A DNA stretch of 64,000 bases from DATAVK01 sp036267755. GTDB taxonomy: Bacteria > Actinomycetota > Actinomycetes > JAFAQI01. A program made the position numbers and the translations under genes. Location of the stretch: assembly GCA_036267755.1 (NCBI GenBank), contig DATAVK010000137.1:1-64000 (forward strand), read 5' to 3'. The notes under the pieces are model-generated. The model saw only the letters and a list, made by a program, of their open reading frames with translations, made no database searches and was not told the origin of the DNA. Shown here piece by piece: positions 16,890 through 24,619 of the stretch (within the stretch, counting starts at the first letter, position 1; each line of letters begins with the position of its first letter).

Positions 16890-17593
16890 AGACTGACCTC
16901 GACCTCGGCGGGGGTCTTCACGAGCTTCGCCGCCACCGCCGGATCGGTGGGCCCCTCACCGAACGACGGACACCACTGCGCGACGGGGCAGACGCCGCAT
17001 GCGGGACGGCGGGCGTGGCACATCCGTCGGCCGTGGAAGATCAGGTGGTGGTTGAGCATCACCCAGTCGCGCTTCGGGAACAGCGAGCCGATGTCGTGCT
17101 CGGCTTTGACCGGATCGTGCTCGGTGGTCCACCCGAAGCGGCGGGCGAGCCGACCCACGTGGGTGTCGACGGTGATCCCCGGGATCCCGAAGGCGTTGCC
17201 CAGCACCACGTTCGCCGTCTTGCGACCGACGCCGGGCAGCGTGACCAGGTCCTTGAGTCGCGGCGGCACCTCACCGTCGTACCGCTCCACGAGCGCCTGC
17301 CCCAGCCCGATCAGGCTGTTGGTCTTGGCCCGGAAAAACCCGGTGGACTTGATCTCGATCTCGAGCGTGGCCCGGTCGGCTGACGCGTAGTCCGCCGCGG
17401 TCCGGTACTTCGCGAACAGCTTCGGGGTCACCAGGTTGACACCCTTGTCGGTGCTCTGCGCCGAGAGCACCGTGGCGACGATCAGCTCAAGCGGAGTCGT
17501 GAAGTCCAGCTCGATATGCGCGTCCGGATAGGTCTCGGCGAGGACCCGGTTGATGCGCCGGGCCCGGCGTACCAGCGCCGTTCGGGTCTCCAC
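16886..17593 (-). CDS. nth: Endonuclease III (DNA glycosylase/AP lyase)
   Basis: Removes oxidised pyrimidines and nicks the abasic site. About 235 residues. The helix-hairpin-helix TLPGVGRKTANVVLG contains catalytic Lys125; Asp143 lies in TVDTHVGRLARR. The 4Fe-4S loop C-x6-C-x2-C-x5-C is CHARRPACGVCPVAQWC. GTG 17593 is used because it gives VETRTALVRRARRINRVL, the family N-terminus; the frame further upstream is shadow. Divergent from the rsiG-like gene with 119 bp between. Confidence 0.96.
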   Translation of the reverse strand: METRTALVRRARRINRVLAETYPDAHIELDFTTPLELIVATVLSAQSTDKGVNLVTPKLFAKYRTAADYASADRATLEIEIKSTGFFRAKTNSLIGLGQALVERYDGEVPPRLKDLVTLPGVGRKTANVVLGNAFGIPGITVDTHVGRLARRFGWTTEHDPVKAEHDIGSLFPKRDWVMLNHHLIFHGRRMCHARRPACGVCPVAQWCPSFGEGPTDPAVAAKLVKTPAEVEVSL

Positions 17594-17712
17594 GCATTGG
17601 AGGGTACGGCGGGGCGGATTGCTCCAGTTAGCGCGGGTGACACACCCGATCGCCGCCTTAAGCGGTTTCCGGAACGGGTCGATGCCGCTCGTGACACCGA
17701 CGGAGAGTGACG

Positions 17713-18243
17713 ATGCCCAACCGGCCGACGGCCAACCGCTTCGAAGCGGCGCCCGAGCGCAGCGCGGAGTTCGCGCACCTGTCCCTGGACGGGCTGCGCA
17801 ACTACCGGGCTGCCTTGTCGACCGAGGAAAACCGCGTCTCGTACTGGCGGCGCATCCTGCAGGCCCGTCTCGACGTCGTGCGAGCCGTCGACACCGGTGC
17901 CTCGACGGCCACCGAAGACCTCTCCGGCGTCTTCGCCGAGAGCCGGATCGGTGGCACCCGGACCGCTTTGCTGACGATCGTCCCGGTCGACGACATGCCC
18001 CCATTGCCGGACCTGGTGCAGCTGTGGGGCCGCGAGCCCCGAACCGGCGACAGTGCGGGCAATGCGACGCTCGTTCACGAGCTGATGAGTGCCGAGACCC
18101 AGCTCTCGGCGTACCGCTCGGCACTGCACCGCCGGTTGGCGGCGGCGACCAGCGAACTGATCGCGCGCTACCGCGAGGACCCCGACCTGTGCCTGTCGGT
18201 CCTGCCCAGCAAGCCGCGCCGGGCGAGCGCCGCCAGCTCCTGA
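17713..18243 (+). CDS. RsiG-like c-di-GMP-responsive anti-sigma factor (WhiG partner family)
   Basis: A 176-residue coiled-coil protein. Helix 1 contains an exact copy of the RsiG c-di-GMP-binding signature E-x3-S-x2-R-x3-Q-x3-D: Glu39, Ser43, Arg46, Gln50 and Asp54. A second helix carries a partial copy: Glu128, Ser132, Arg135, then His139 and Ala143 where Gln and Asp are expected. In Streptomyces, RsiG sequesters the sporulation sigma factor WhiG when bound to c-di-GMP. ATG 17713 (GGAGAG upstream) is preferred to GTG 17707. It lies between nth and crp; no WhiG-like sigma gene is in the window. Confidence 0.82.
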   Translation: MPNRPTANRFEAAPERSAEFAHLSLDGLRNYRAALSTEENRVSYWRRILQARLDVVRAVDTGASTATEDLSGVFAESRIGGTRTALLTIVPVDDMPPLPDLVQLWGREPRTGDSAGNATLVHELMSAETQLSAYRSALHRRLAAATSELIARYREDPDLCLSVLPSKPRRASAASS

Positions 18244-18285
18244 CCCGACGCATGGGTTGGGCCGGATCGGGCACAATGGCCCTCG

Positions 18286-18543
18286 ATGCTGTTCGCGCTG
18301 ACGTTGACCTTCCCGCCCGCTCTCATGCTGGCGGTCCTCGCGATGGAGCGGGTCGAGCGTCCGCTCAACGACGTGAAGATCGGTGACCATGTCGCCGAGC
18401 TGATCCGCAGCAGCGCCGCCGAGGAGGTCGAGCTCCTGGTGACGGACAGCTGCGCCAAACCGGTCGACCGCCACTGGCGCCGCCGGGCCCGGCTCGCCCG
18501 GATCGCTAGGCTCCGTTCGACCCGCGCTGCCGCTCGCGGGTAA
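18286..18543 (+). CDS. Hypothetical small protein (position of Rv3675)
   Basis: An 85-residue protein with a hydrophobic N-terminus (LFALTLTFPPALMLAVLAM), a mixed central segment DDHVAELIRSS-like with EEVELLV, and a very basic C-terminus rich in Arg. It sits between the rsiG-like gene and crp, where M. tuberculosis has the membrane protein Rv3675. Function unknown; I see no known motif. Confidence 0.6.
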   Translation: MLFALTLTFPPALMLAVLAMERVERPLNDVKIGDHVAELIRSSAAEEVELLVTDSCAKPVDRHWRRRARLARIARLRSTRAAARG

Positions 18544-18579
18544 GGAACGGCACCGACGGCGAAGGTCTGGGAGGGCACC

Positions 18580-19254
18580 GTGGACGGAGGGCTCGCCCAG
18601 TTGCCGCTGTTCGCAGCCCTCGACGGGGAGTCCGCTGAGACGCTAGAAGCCGCAATGACGACCCGGGCGGTCCCCCGCGGGCACATCGTCTTCCGCGAAG
18701 GAGATGCCGGAGACCGGCTGTTCGTCATCCTCGACGGGAAGGTGAAGATCTGGCGCTCCGCCCCCGACGGTCGGGAGAACCTGCTCGCGGTGCTCGGGTC
18801 AGGGGACATGTTCGGCGAGCTGTCGTTGTTTGATCCGGGGCCGCGCACCGCCAGCGTCAGCGCGGTCACCGATAGCCGGCTCGCCTCGCTCGACCACGAC
18901 GACCTACGGCCGCTGCTGCTCGATCGGCCTGCCGTCGCGGGTCAGCTGCTGCGGGCGCTGGCCCAGCGGCTCCGACGTACCAACGAATCGCTCGCCGATC
19001 TGGTCTTCACCGACGTCCCCGGTCGAGTCGCCAAGGCGCTGCTCGACCTCGCCGAGAAGTTCGGCACCGAGGAGGCGGACGGCACCCGGGTGCAGCACGA
19101 CCTCACCCAGGAGGAGCTGGCGCAGCTCGTCGGCGCGAGCCGCGAGACGGTCAACAAGGCGCTTTCGGAGTTCGCCAGTCGCGGCTGGTTGCGACTCGAG
19201 GGGCGGACTGTGCTCCTCATCGACCGGGATCGGCTGGCTCGCCGAGCCCGTTAG
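18580..19254 (+). CDS. crp: cAMP receptor protein, Crp/Fnr family regulator
   Basis: A 224-residue global regulator. The cAMP pocket residues Glu80, Arg89, Thr90, Thr134 and Asn135 occupy the same positions as in M. tuberculosis Rv3676 (GELSLFDPGPRTA; RLRRTNESL). The winged helix-turn-helix is LTQEELAQLVGASRETVNKA and LSEFASRGWL, with RETVNKAL as recognition helix. GTG start with GGGAGG 6-7 nt upstream. The last 38 bp overlap the convergent metallo-hydrolase gene. A matching operator is seen at 14451. Confidence 0.96.
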   Translation: MDGGLAQLPLFAALDGESAETLEAAMTTRAVPRGHIVFREGDAGDRLFVILDGKVKIWRSAPDGRENLLAVLGSGDMFGELSLFDPGPRTASVSAVTDSRLASLDHDDLRPLLLDRPAVAGQLLRALAQRLRRTNESLADLVFTDVPGRVAKALLDLAEKFGTEEADGTRVQHDLTQEELAQLVGASRETVNKALSEFASRGWLRLEGRTVLLIDRDRLARRAR

Positions 19255-20029
19255 CGGCCAGGTAGTCCAGCTGCGCCCGCACCGACAGCTCGGCGAACGG
19301 CCAGAGCACCGGATCGACATCGGCGTACACCCGGCGTACGACGGACGGCGCGTCCCGGTCACCGGCCACCACGGCCGCCTCGACTTGGGCGAGCCGTTCG
19401 GCTCGGTGGGCGAGGTACCCCTCGATCACGCCGAGTGCATCCTCGAGGACCGGGCCGTGCCCAGGGAGCACGGTGGACACGTCGTCACGGGCGAGGTCAC
19501 GCAGCCGGCGGAGCGAGTCGAGGTAGTCGCCGAGCCGGCCATCCGGATGCGCGACGACGGTGGTGCCACGGCCGAGGATCGTGTCTCCGGTCAGCAACGC
19601 ACGGTCGGCCTCCAGCAGGAAGCACACCGAGTCCGACGTATGGCCCGGGGTCAGCACGGTCAACCAGTCCAACTCGCCGACCGACGCCCGCTGCGACGAG
19701 CCGCTCCCCGGGCTGACCCGTAGTGGATCCGCACCGAGGCAATACGCCGGGTCGAACGCCGTGACCGGCGCCCCGGTCAGCTCATGCAGTCGCGGTGCGC
19801 CTTCGCTGTGATCGATGTGGCCGTGCGTGAGCAGGATCAGCGCGACCGGGCCCGCTGCAGCCAGCGCCTCGAGATGTCCGGGGTCCAGCGGCCCGGGGTC
19901 GACGACCACCACCCGATCGCCGCCCGGCTCCCGCAACACCCAGCTGTTGGTGCCGTCGAGGGTCATCGGGCCCGGGTTGGGCGCGAGCAGTCGGGCAGCC
20001 CGCGGCGTGGCCTGCTCGATGCCGGTCAT
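19217..20029 (-). CDS. MBL-fold metallo-hydrolase
   Basis: A 270-residue beta-lactamase-fold hydrolase with LLTHGHIDHSEG (HxHxDH), a later TPGHTSDSVCF and LPGHGPVLED for the zinc ligands. The N-terminal GPMTLDGTNSWVLREPG is typical of the LACTB2-like/RNase-related subgroup found beside crp (Rv3677c). The 3' end overlaps crp by 38 bp in convergent orientation. ATG 20029 overlaps the upstream NUDIX stop (ATGA). Substrate unknown; LACTB2-type proteins are endoribonucleases, which is only a hint. Confidence 0.9.
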   Translation of the reverse strand: MTGIEQATPRAARLLAPNPGPMTLDGTNSWVLREPGGDRVVVVDPGPLDPGHLEALAAAGPVALILLTHGHIDHSEGAPRLHELTGAPVTAFDPAYCLGADPLRVSPGSGSSQRASVGELDWLTVLTPGHTSDSVCFLLEADRALLTGDTILGRGTTVVAHPDGRLGDYLDSLRRLRDLARDDVSTVLPGHGPVLEDALGVIEGYLAHRAERLAQVEAAVVAGDRDAPSVVRRVYADVDPVLWPFAELSVRAQLDYLAANGLGEPADPGR

Positions 20030-20898
20030 GACGGATCCGGCGGGTAGCCGTCGTCATGGGGGAGCAGCAGCCGCGCCTGGTCATCGTCCCCGAGCGCGAT
20101 CTTCGGCAGGACGGGGCGCACGTCGCGCTCGGTGCCGGCCGCGAGCACGGCATCGATCGACGGGTACGTCGCCAGCTCGGCGAGGGTGACGATGGTGGGG
20201 GGGAGCAACGCCAGTTCGCCGCGGGAGTGCGCGTGCAGGGCGTCGGCCGGCCGGATCCAGGTGACGCGGTCGGACTCGCCGCCGACGTCCCGGGTGCGTT
20301 GGCCGGCGGGCATGGCGGCGACGAAGAACCGGGTGTCGTAGCGCCGCGGCTCGAACTCCGGCGTGACCCAGTGCGCCCAGGCCCGGAGCAGGTCGGCCCG
20401 CAGCACGAGACCCCGTCGCTGCAGCAGCTCGGCCAGCGACAGCGAGCGGTCGAGCAGCGCCAGCCGGTCGGTCTCCCAGTCCTCGCTGCTGGTGTCGAGC
20501 ACCACCTCGTCGGCGCTCGGCCCGGCCAGCAGTACGCCGGACTCCTCGAAGGTTTCACGCACGGCGGCACACACCAGCGAGCGCGCCAGCGGTGCCGTAG
20601 CGGTCAGCGGCCCGGCCCACGCGGTCGCCGGCGGACCGACCCACGCGGTGTCGGGCAGCTCCTCGTCCCGGGGATCGACCGATCCGCCGGGGAACACGAA
20701 CATCCCGGCCGCGAACGCCATCGTGGCGACCCGCCGGAGCAAGTAGGCCTGCGGCTCGGTGCTCGGCGTGCCAGCCGGCGGGTCGCGGAGCAGGACGACG
20801 GTGGCAGCTGGACGCGGCTCGGCCACCTGCAGCTCGCCGCGGGCGTAGGCGCGCGCCGTCTCAGCGAAGCTCGGCGGGAGCGCCCGGGGATCAGTCAT
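20026..20898 (-). CDS. NUDIX hydrolase, NUDT19-like
   Basis: A 290-residue NUDIX protein with the box split by an insert: FVFPGGSVDPRD is separated by about 30 residues from AAVRETFEESGVLL. That arrangement is typical of the NUDT7/NUDT19-like subgroup, which acts on CoA esters or nucleotide sugars. The C-terminal ends in acidic PHDDGYPPDPS. It is coupled by ATGA to the metallo-hydrolase gene and lies 30 bp after ridA. Substrate not determinable here. Confidence 0.87.
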   Translation of the reverse strand: MTDPRALPPSFAETARAYARGELQVAEPRPAATVVLLRDPPAGTPSTEPQAYLLRRVATMAFAAGMFVFPGGSVDPRDEELPDTAWVGPPATAWAGPLTATAPLARSLVCAAVRETFEESGVLLAGPSADEVVLDTSSEDWETDRLALLDRSLSLAELLQRRGLVLRADLLRAWAHWVTPEFEPRRYDTRFFVAAMPAGQRTRDVGGESDRVTWIRPADALHAHSRGELALLPPTIVTLAELATYPSIDAVLAAGTERDVRPVLPKIALGDDDQARLLLPHDDGYPPDPS

Positions 20899-20928
20899 GC
20901 GGGCGTCGTCATGCGGTCGCGGCCATGC

Positions 20929-21393
20929 TCAGCCGCCGATCTGCACGACCAGCTCGACCTCGACCGGCGCGTCCAGCGGCAGGACGGCGACCCCGACGGC
21001 GCTGCGGGCGTGACGCCCGACGTCGCCGAAGACCTCACCGAGCAGCTGGCTGGCCCCGTTGACGACCGCCGGCTGCCCCGTGAACGAGGGGTCGCTGGCG
21101 ACGTACCCGACGACCTTGACGACCCGGGCGACCGTGTCGAGGTCGCCGATCTCGGCCTTGATCGCGGCCAGCGCGTTCAGGGCGCAGGTGAGGGCGAGGC
21201 CGCTGGCGGTTTCCGGGTCGACCTCGGCGCCGACCTTGCCGGTCACCTGCAAGGCGCCGTCCACCATCGGAAGCTGACCCGAGGTCCACACCAGGTCTCC
21301 GACGCGCACCGCAGGCACGTACGACGCCAACGGCGGGACGACCTCGGGCAGCTGCAGCCCTAGGTCACCCAACCGCTCCTCGACCCGGCTCAC
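20929..21393 (-). CDS. ridA: RidA-family reactive imine deaminase
   Basis: A 154-residue Rid protein. VRVGDLVWTSGQLPMVDG near the N-terminus and ALNALAAIKAEIGDLDTVAR, then VVKVVGYVASDPSFTGQP, are typical of the YjgF/RidA fold. Members hydrolyse enamine/imine intermediates released by PLP enzymes. The C-terminus RSAVGVAVLPLDAPVEVELV includes the Arg and Glu positions of the active pocket. GTG 21393 overlaps the DUF4177 stop (GTGA). Rv3678c counterpart. Confidence 0.92.
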   Translation of the reverse strand: MSRVEERLGDLGLQLPEVVPPLASYVPAVRVGDLVWTSGQLPMVDGALQVTGKVGAEVDPETASGLALTCALNALAAIKAEIGDLDTVARVVKVVGYVASDPSFTGQPAVVNGASQLLGEVFGDVGRHARSAVGVAVLPLDAPVEVELVVQIGG

Positions 21394-21548
21394 GGCAACG
21401 GACGTTTCAGGTAGGCGACGAGCTGGTCACCGCCGCCCGGGGCGGGGATGACCTGGACGAGCTCCCACCCGTCCACGCCCCAGGTGTCGAGGATCTGCTT
21501 CGTCGCGTGCACGAGCAGTGGAACTGTGGCGTACTCCCATTTCTGCAC
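21390..21548 (-). CDS. DUF4177 small protein (Rv3678A-like)
   Basis: A 52-residue protein read from GTG 21548. QKWEYATVPLLVH opens it, WGVDGWELVQVIPAP lies in the middle and LVAYLKRPLP closes it, the DUF4177 pattern of a small beta-sheet protein. Its stop overlaps the ridA start in a GTGA, so the two are translationally coupled, exactly as Rv3678A precedes Rv3678c. Function unknown. Confidence 0.85.
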   Translation of the reverse strand: MQKWEYATVPLLVHATKQILDTWGVDGWELVQVIPAPGGGDQLVAYLKRPLP

Positions 21549-21572
21549 CAGCCGAGACTAGGCCCGCGCCGA

Positions 21573-21869
21573 TCAGGCCGGACAGGCAGTCTCGGCGGCG
21601 GCCGCAGCCTCCGCCTCAGCCTTGCGCCGGCGCAGCAGCCGTTTGCGCTCGAGCTCGTTGAGGCCACCCCAGATCCCGTGCGACTCGGCCACTTCGAGGG
21701 AGTACTGCAGGCACTGCGGTTGCACCTTGCAGGCCCGCCACAGCGCGCGCGCGATGCCCTCGCGATAATCCTTCTCGGGCTTGCGCTCGAAGTGAGCCGG
21801 CGCATAGAAGTACGTCGCGTTGTCGGCCTGGCATTCGGCATATGCCCGCCATATCGCGACGTCGATCAT
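21573..21869 (-). CDS. WhiB-like protein lacking one cluster cysteine
   Basis: A 98-residue Wbl protein. WRAYAECQADNATYFY holds Cys13, RACKVQPQCLQYSLEV holds Cys47 and Cys53 (the C-x5-C pair), and GIWGGLNELERKRLLRRR is the normal beta-turn and basic DNA-binding tail. The first Cys of the usual C-x2-C is Trp44, so only three of four 4Fe-4S ligands remain; an extra Cys96 lies at the extreme C-terminus. GGAGG lies 10 nt before ATG 21869. It is divergent from the ArsA-like pair and additional to the four-Cys WhiB at 24117. Confidence 0.87.
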   Translation of the reverse strand: MIDVAIWRAYAECQADNATYFYAPAHFERKPEKDYREGIARALWRACKVQPQCLQYSLEVAESHGIWGGLNELERKRLLRRRKAEAEAAAAAETACPA

Positions 21870-21996
21870 GGTGGCGTACCTCCGCGGATCCTGACCCCCT
21901 GCTTTCCCCGTAGTTCAGGTTCCACACGCACCCCTTGTTCTCCTGCCGTTTCCGAGCCGGATTCCAGCCGATGATCACGATGTCTACGCTTGCCCG

Positions 21997-22977
21997 GTGA
22001 GTGAGTTCCCCGCCGTCAAGCTGCATGTCGTCAGCGGCAAAGGCGGCACCGGGAAGACGACTGTCGCCGCGGCGCTCGCGCTGTCCCTCGCGGCTGGAGG
22101 CCGCCAGGTCCTGCTCACCGAGGTCGAGGGCAGGCAAGGCATCGCCCAGCTCTTTGACACGCCGCCGCTGCCGTACGAGGAGCGCAAGGTCGCGGTCGCC
22201 CGCGGTGGCGGCGAGGTCTACGCCCTCGCGATCGATCCGGAGCAGGCCCTGCTGGAGTACCTCGAGCAGTTCTACAACCTGCGTCGGGCCGGCTCGATGC
22301 TCAAGAAGCTCGGTGCCATCGACTTCGCCACCACGATCGCTCCCGGCATGCGCGACGTCCTGCTCACCGGCAAGGTGATGGAGGCCACCACCCGGGAACG
22401 ACGGGGTGGCGGTCGGCTGTACGACGCGGTGGTGCTCGACGCCCCGCCGACCGGGCGGATCGCCCGGTTCCTCAACGTCAACACCGAGGTGGCCGCGCTG
22501 GCCCGGATGGGCCCAGTCCGCAACCAGGCCGACAGCGTGATGCGGCTGCTGCAGTCGTCGAAGACCGCTGTCCACCTGGTGACCGTGCTCGAGGAGATGC
22601 CGGTCCAGGAGACGATCGACGGGATCGCCGAGCTGACCGCGACGGACCTGCCGGTGGGCGCGGTGTTCGTCAATATGGTCCGCGAGCCGCTGCTGCCCGA
22701 GGACGCGCTCGAGGCGGCTGCCCAGGGCAAGGTGGACAAGCCGGCGCTGCGCAGGGGCCTCAAGGCCGCTGGCCTCGACGCGGACGCTCCGCTGGTCACC
22801 GCGCTGGCCGGTGAGGCGACGGACCATGCCGGCCGGGTGCTGCTGGAGCGCCGCGAGCGCGCGCTGCTCGATGACCTCCATCGACCGACGTACGAGCTGC
22901 CGTTGATCGACGACGCCGCTGACCTGTCCGGGCTCTACGAGCTGGCCGGCCGGCTGCACGACACCGGGATGGTCTGA
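21997..22977 (+). CDS. ArsA/Get3-like P-loop ATPase, first of a pair
   Basis: A 326-residue ATPase with VVSGKGGTGKTTVAAALALS (deviant Walker A with the signature Lys), VVLDAPPTGRIARFLNV (switch II/A-motif) and a C-terminal PLIDDAADLSGLYELAG. It corresponds to Rv3679, which forms a complex with Rv3680 linked to anion or metabolite tolerance in mycobacteria. GTG start with TACGCT 9 nt upstream suggests a nearly leaderless transcript. The stop is one base from the next gene's start. Confidence 0.92.
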   Translation: MSEFPAVKLHVVSGKGGTGKTTVAAALALSLAAGGRQVLLTEVEGRQGIAQLFDTPPLPYEERKVAVARGGGEVYALAIDPEQALLEYLEQFYNLRRAGSMLKKLGAIDFATTIAPGMRDVLLTGKVMEATTRERRGGGRLYDAVVLDAPPTGRIARFLNVNTEVAALARMGPVRNQADSVMRLLQSSKTAVHLVTVLEEMPVQETIDGIAELTATDLPVGAVFVNMVREPLLPEDALEAAAQGKVDKPALRRGLKAAGLDADAPLVTALAGEATDHAGRVLLERRERALLDDLHRPTYELPLIDDAADLSGLYELAGRLHDTGMV

Positions 22978-22978
22978 C

Positions 22979-24106
22979 GTGGCCGACCGCACCCTCGCTG
23001 TCGACAAGCTACTCGACGAGGCCCAGATCATCGTCTGCTGCGGTGCCGGCGGGGTCGGCAAGACGACCACGGCGGCCGCGCTCGCGCTGCGGGCCGCGGA
23101 ACGAGGCCGGACCGTCTGCGTCCTCACCATCGACCCGGCCCGCCGGCTCGCCCAGTCGATGGGGCTCACCGAGCTCGACAACACCCCCCGCGCCGTGAAG
23201 GGCGTCGCGGCGGCCAAGGGCGGCCATCTCGACGCGATGATGCTCGACATGAAGCGCACGTTCGACGAGATCGTGCTGACCCACAGCGACCCGGAGCGGG
23301 CGAAGCAGATCCTCGCCAACCCGTTCTACGTCTCGCTGTCCTCCAGCTTCGCGGGCACGCAGGAGTACATGGCGATGGAGAAGCTGGGGCAGCTCAAGGC
23401 CGAGGGCCGCTGGGATCTCATCGTGGTCGACACCCCGCCGAGCCGGTCCGCGCTGGACTTCCTCGACGCGCCGCAGCGGCTCGGCCGGTTCCTCGACGGC
23501 CGCATGATCCGGATCCTGCTGGCGCCGGCGAAGGCCGGCGGCCGGGCCTACCTCAAGGTGTTCACGGTGGGCGTGAAGATGTTCACGGACGTCCTCACCA
23601 AGATCCTGGGTGCGCAGGCGCTGAAGGACCTGAGCCTGTTCGTCGCCTCGCTGGAGACCATGTTCGGCGGGTTCCGGGAACGCGCCGACCAGACCTACCA
23701 GCTGCTCAAGGAGCCCGGAACGTCGTTCGTCGTCGTCGCCGTCCCCGAGCGGGACGCCCTGCGGGAGGCGGCGTACTTCGTCGAACGCCTGGAGTCCGAG
23801 CGGATGCCGCTGGCCGGTCTGGTGCTCAACCGGGTCCACACGTCCCCGGCGAATGGCCTATCGGTCGGTCGATCAGTTGCCGCGGCTGAAGGGCTGGAAT
23901 CGGCCGGCGAGCAGCCGATCGCCGCCGCCGTACTGCGGGTGCACGCCGAACGAATGGCGCTGGCGACCCGCGATGCCCGCCGCGCGAAGCAGTTCAGCTC
24001 GGCACATCCCGGGGTCAAGGTCGTCAATGTGGCCGCGCAGGCCGGCGACGTCCACGACCTTGCGGGGCTGCGGAAGATCGGGTCGGAGCTGGCCGGAACC
24101 AGCTGA
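22979..24106 (+). CDS. ArsA/Get3-like P-loop ATPase, second of a pair
   Basis: A 375-residue partner of the preceding ATPase. Walker A is CCGAGGVGKTTTAAALALRA with the variant GAGGVGKTT, followed by VCVLTIDPARRLAQSMGL, LIVVDTPPSRSALDFLDAP and a C-terminal FSSAHPGVKVVNVAAQAGDV. Rv3680 counterpart. GTG 22979 begins one base after the previous stop, so they are coupled. The pair probably acts as a heterodimer in the cytoplasm. Confidence 0.92.
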   Translation: MADRTLAVDKLLDEAQIIVCCGAGGVGKTTTAAALALRAAERGRTVCVLTIDPARRLAQSMGLTELDNTPRAVKGVAAAKGGHLDAMMLDMKRTFDEIVLTHSDPERAKQILANPFYVSLSSSFAGTQEYMAMEKLGQLKAEGRWDLIVVDTPPSRSALDFLDAPQRLGRFLDGRMIRILLAPAKAGGRAYLKVFTVGVKMFTDVLTKILGAQALKDLSLFVASLETMFGGFRERADQTYQLLKEPGTSFVVVAVPERDALREAAYFVERLESERMPLAGLVLNRVHTSPANGLSVGRSVAAAEGLESAGEQPIAAAVLRVHAERMALATRDARRAKQFSSAHPGVKVVNVAAQAGDVHDLAGLRKIGSELAGTS

Positions 24107-24116
24107 GGTCGAGGCG

Positions 24117-24434
24117 CTAGCCGGCCACCTGGACGGCATCGGCCCGGGACGCCTCAAAGTCGGCCATCGCCGACTCCAGCAGCTCGCGCCAGGACTTGAC
24201 GGTCGGGCGCCGGCGAAGCAACGCGCGGCGCTCACGCTCAGTCAGGCCGCCCCACACGCCGAACTCGACCTTGTTGTCGAGGGCGTCGGCTAGGCACTCG
24301 GTGCGAACTGGGCATCCGCCGCAGACCGTCTTGGCACGGTTCTGGGCGGCTCCTTGGACGAACAACTCGTCCGGCTTTTGGTTGCTACAGGCGGCTCGAC
24401 TGGTCCAGTCGTCAATCCAGGGCATTGTGGGCAT
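24117..24434 (-). CDS. whiB4: WhiB-family iron-sulfur regulator (WhiB4/WblA position)
   Basis: A 105-residue Wbl protein with all four cysteines: Cys16, Cys38, Cys41 and Cys47 (RAAC; TVCGGCPVRTEC). The turn FGVWGGLTERERRALLRRR precedes a C-terminal amphipathic tail. Gene order (ArsA-like pair, this gene, ponA2) equals Rv3679-Rv3682 and Streptomyces wblA. WhiB4/WblA are redox-responsive developmental regulators. ATG 24434 and ATG 24425 are both possible; GAGGGA lies directly before the first. Convergent with the ATPase pair, 10 bp apart. Confidence 0.93.
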   Translation of the reverse strand: MPTMPWIDDWTSRAACSNQKPDELFVQGAAQNRAKTVCGGCPVRTECLADALDNKVEFGVWGGLTERERRALLRRRPTVKSWRELLESAMADFEASRADAVQVAG

Positions 24435-24495
24435 TCCCTCACGTCTGTCGCGTCACTCGGTGATGATTCATCGAGGCGGCCCCCGTGGTACAGCC

Positions 24496-24547
24496 GCTGT
24501 CATCACAGTACGAAACGGACACCCGGTATGACAGCCCCCGTTCGTAC
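24496..24547. promoter_or_regulatory. Interleaved inverted repeats between whiB4 and ponA2
   Basis: In the 185-bp divergent gap, GCTGTCAT (24496-24503) pairs with ATGACAGC (24528-24535), and GTACGAA (24508-24514) pairs with TTCGTAC (24541-24547). The second repeat starts inside the first and ends outside it, so as RNA the two stems would form a pseudoknot; as DNA they would be two overlapping dyads. They lie 62-123 bp from the start codons. Confidence 0.5.
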
Positions 24548-24619
24548 GGTCTTTTCCTAGTCCTAAAGGATGGGTGGCGTTAGACCGAATGGTGCGGGGG
24601 GTCGCCGTACCCTGACCAG

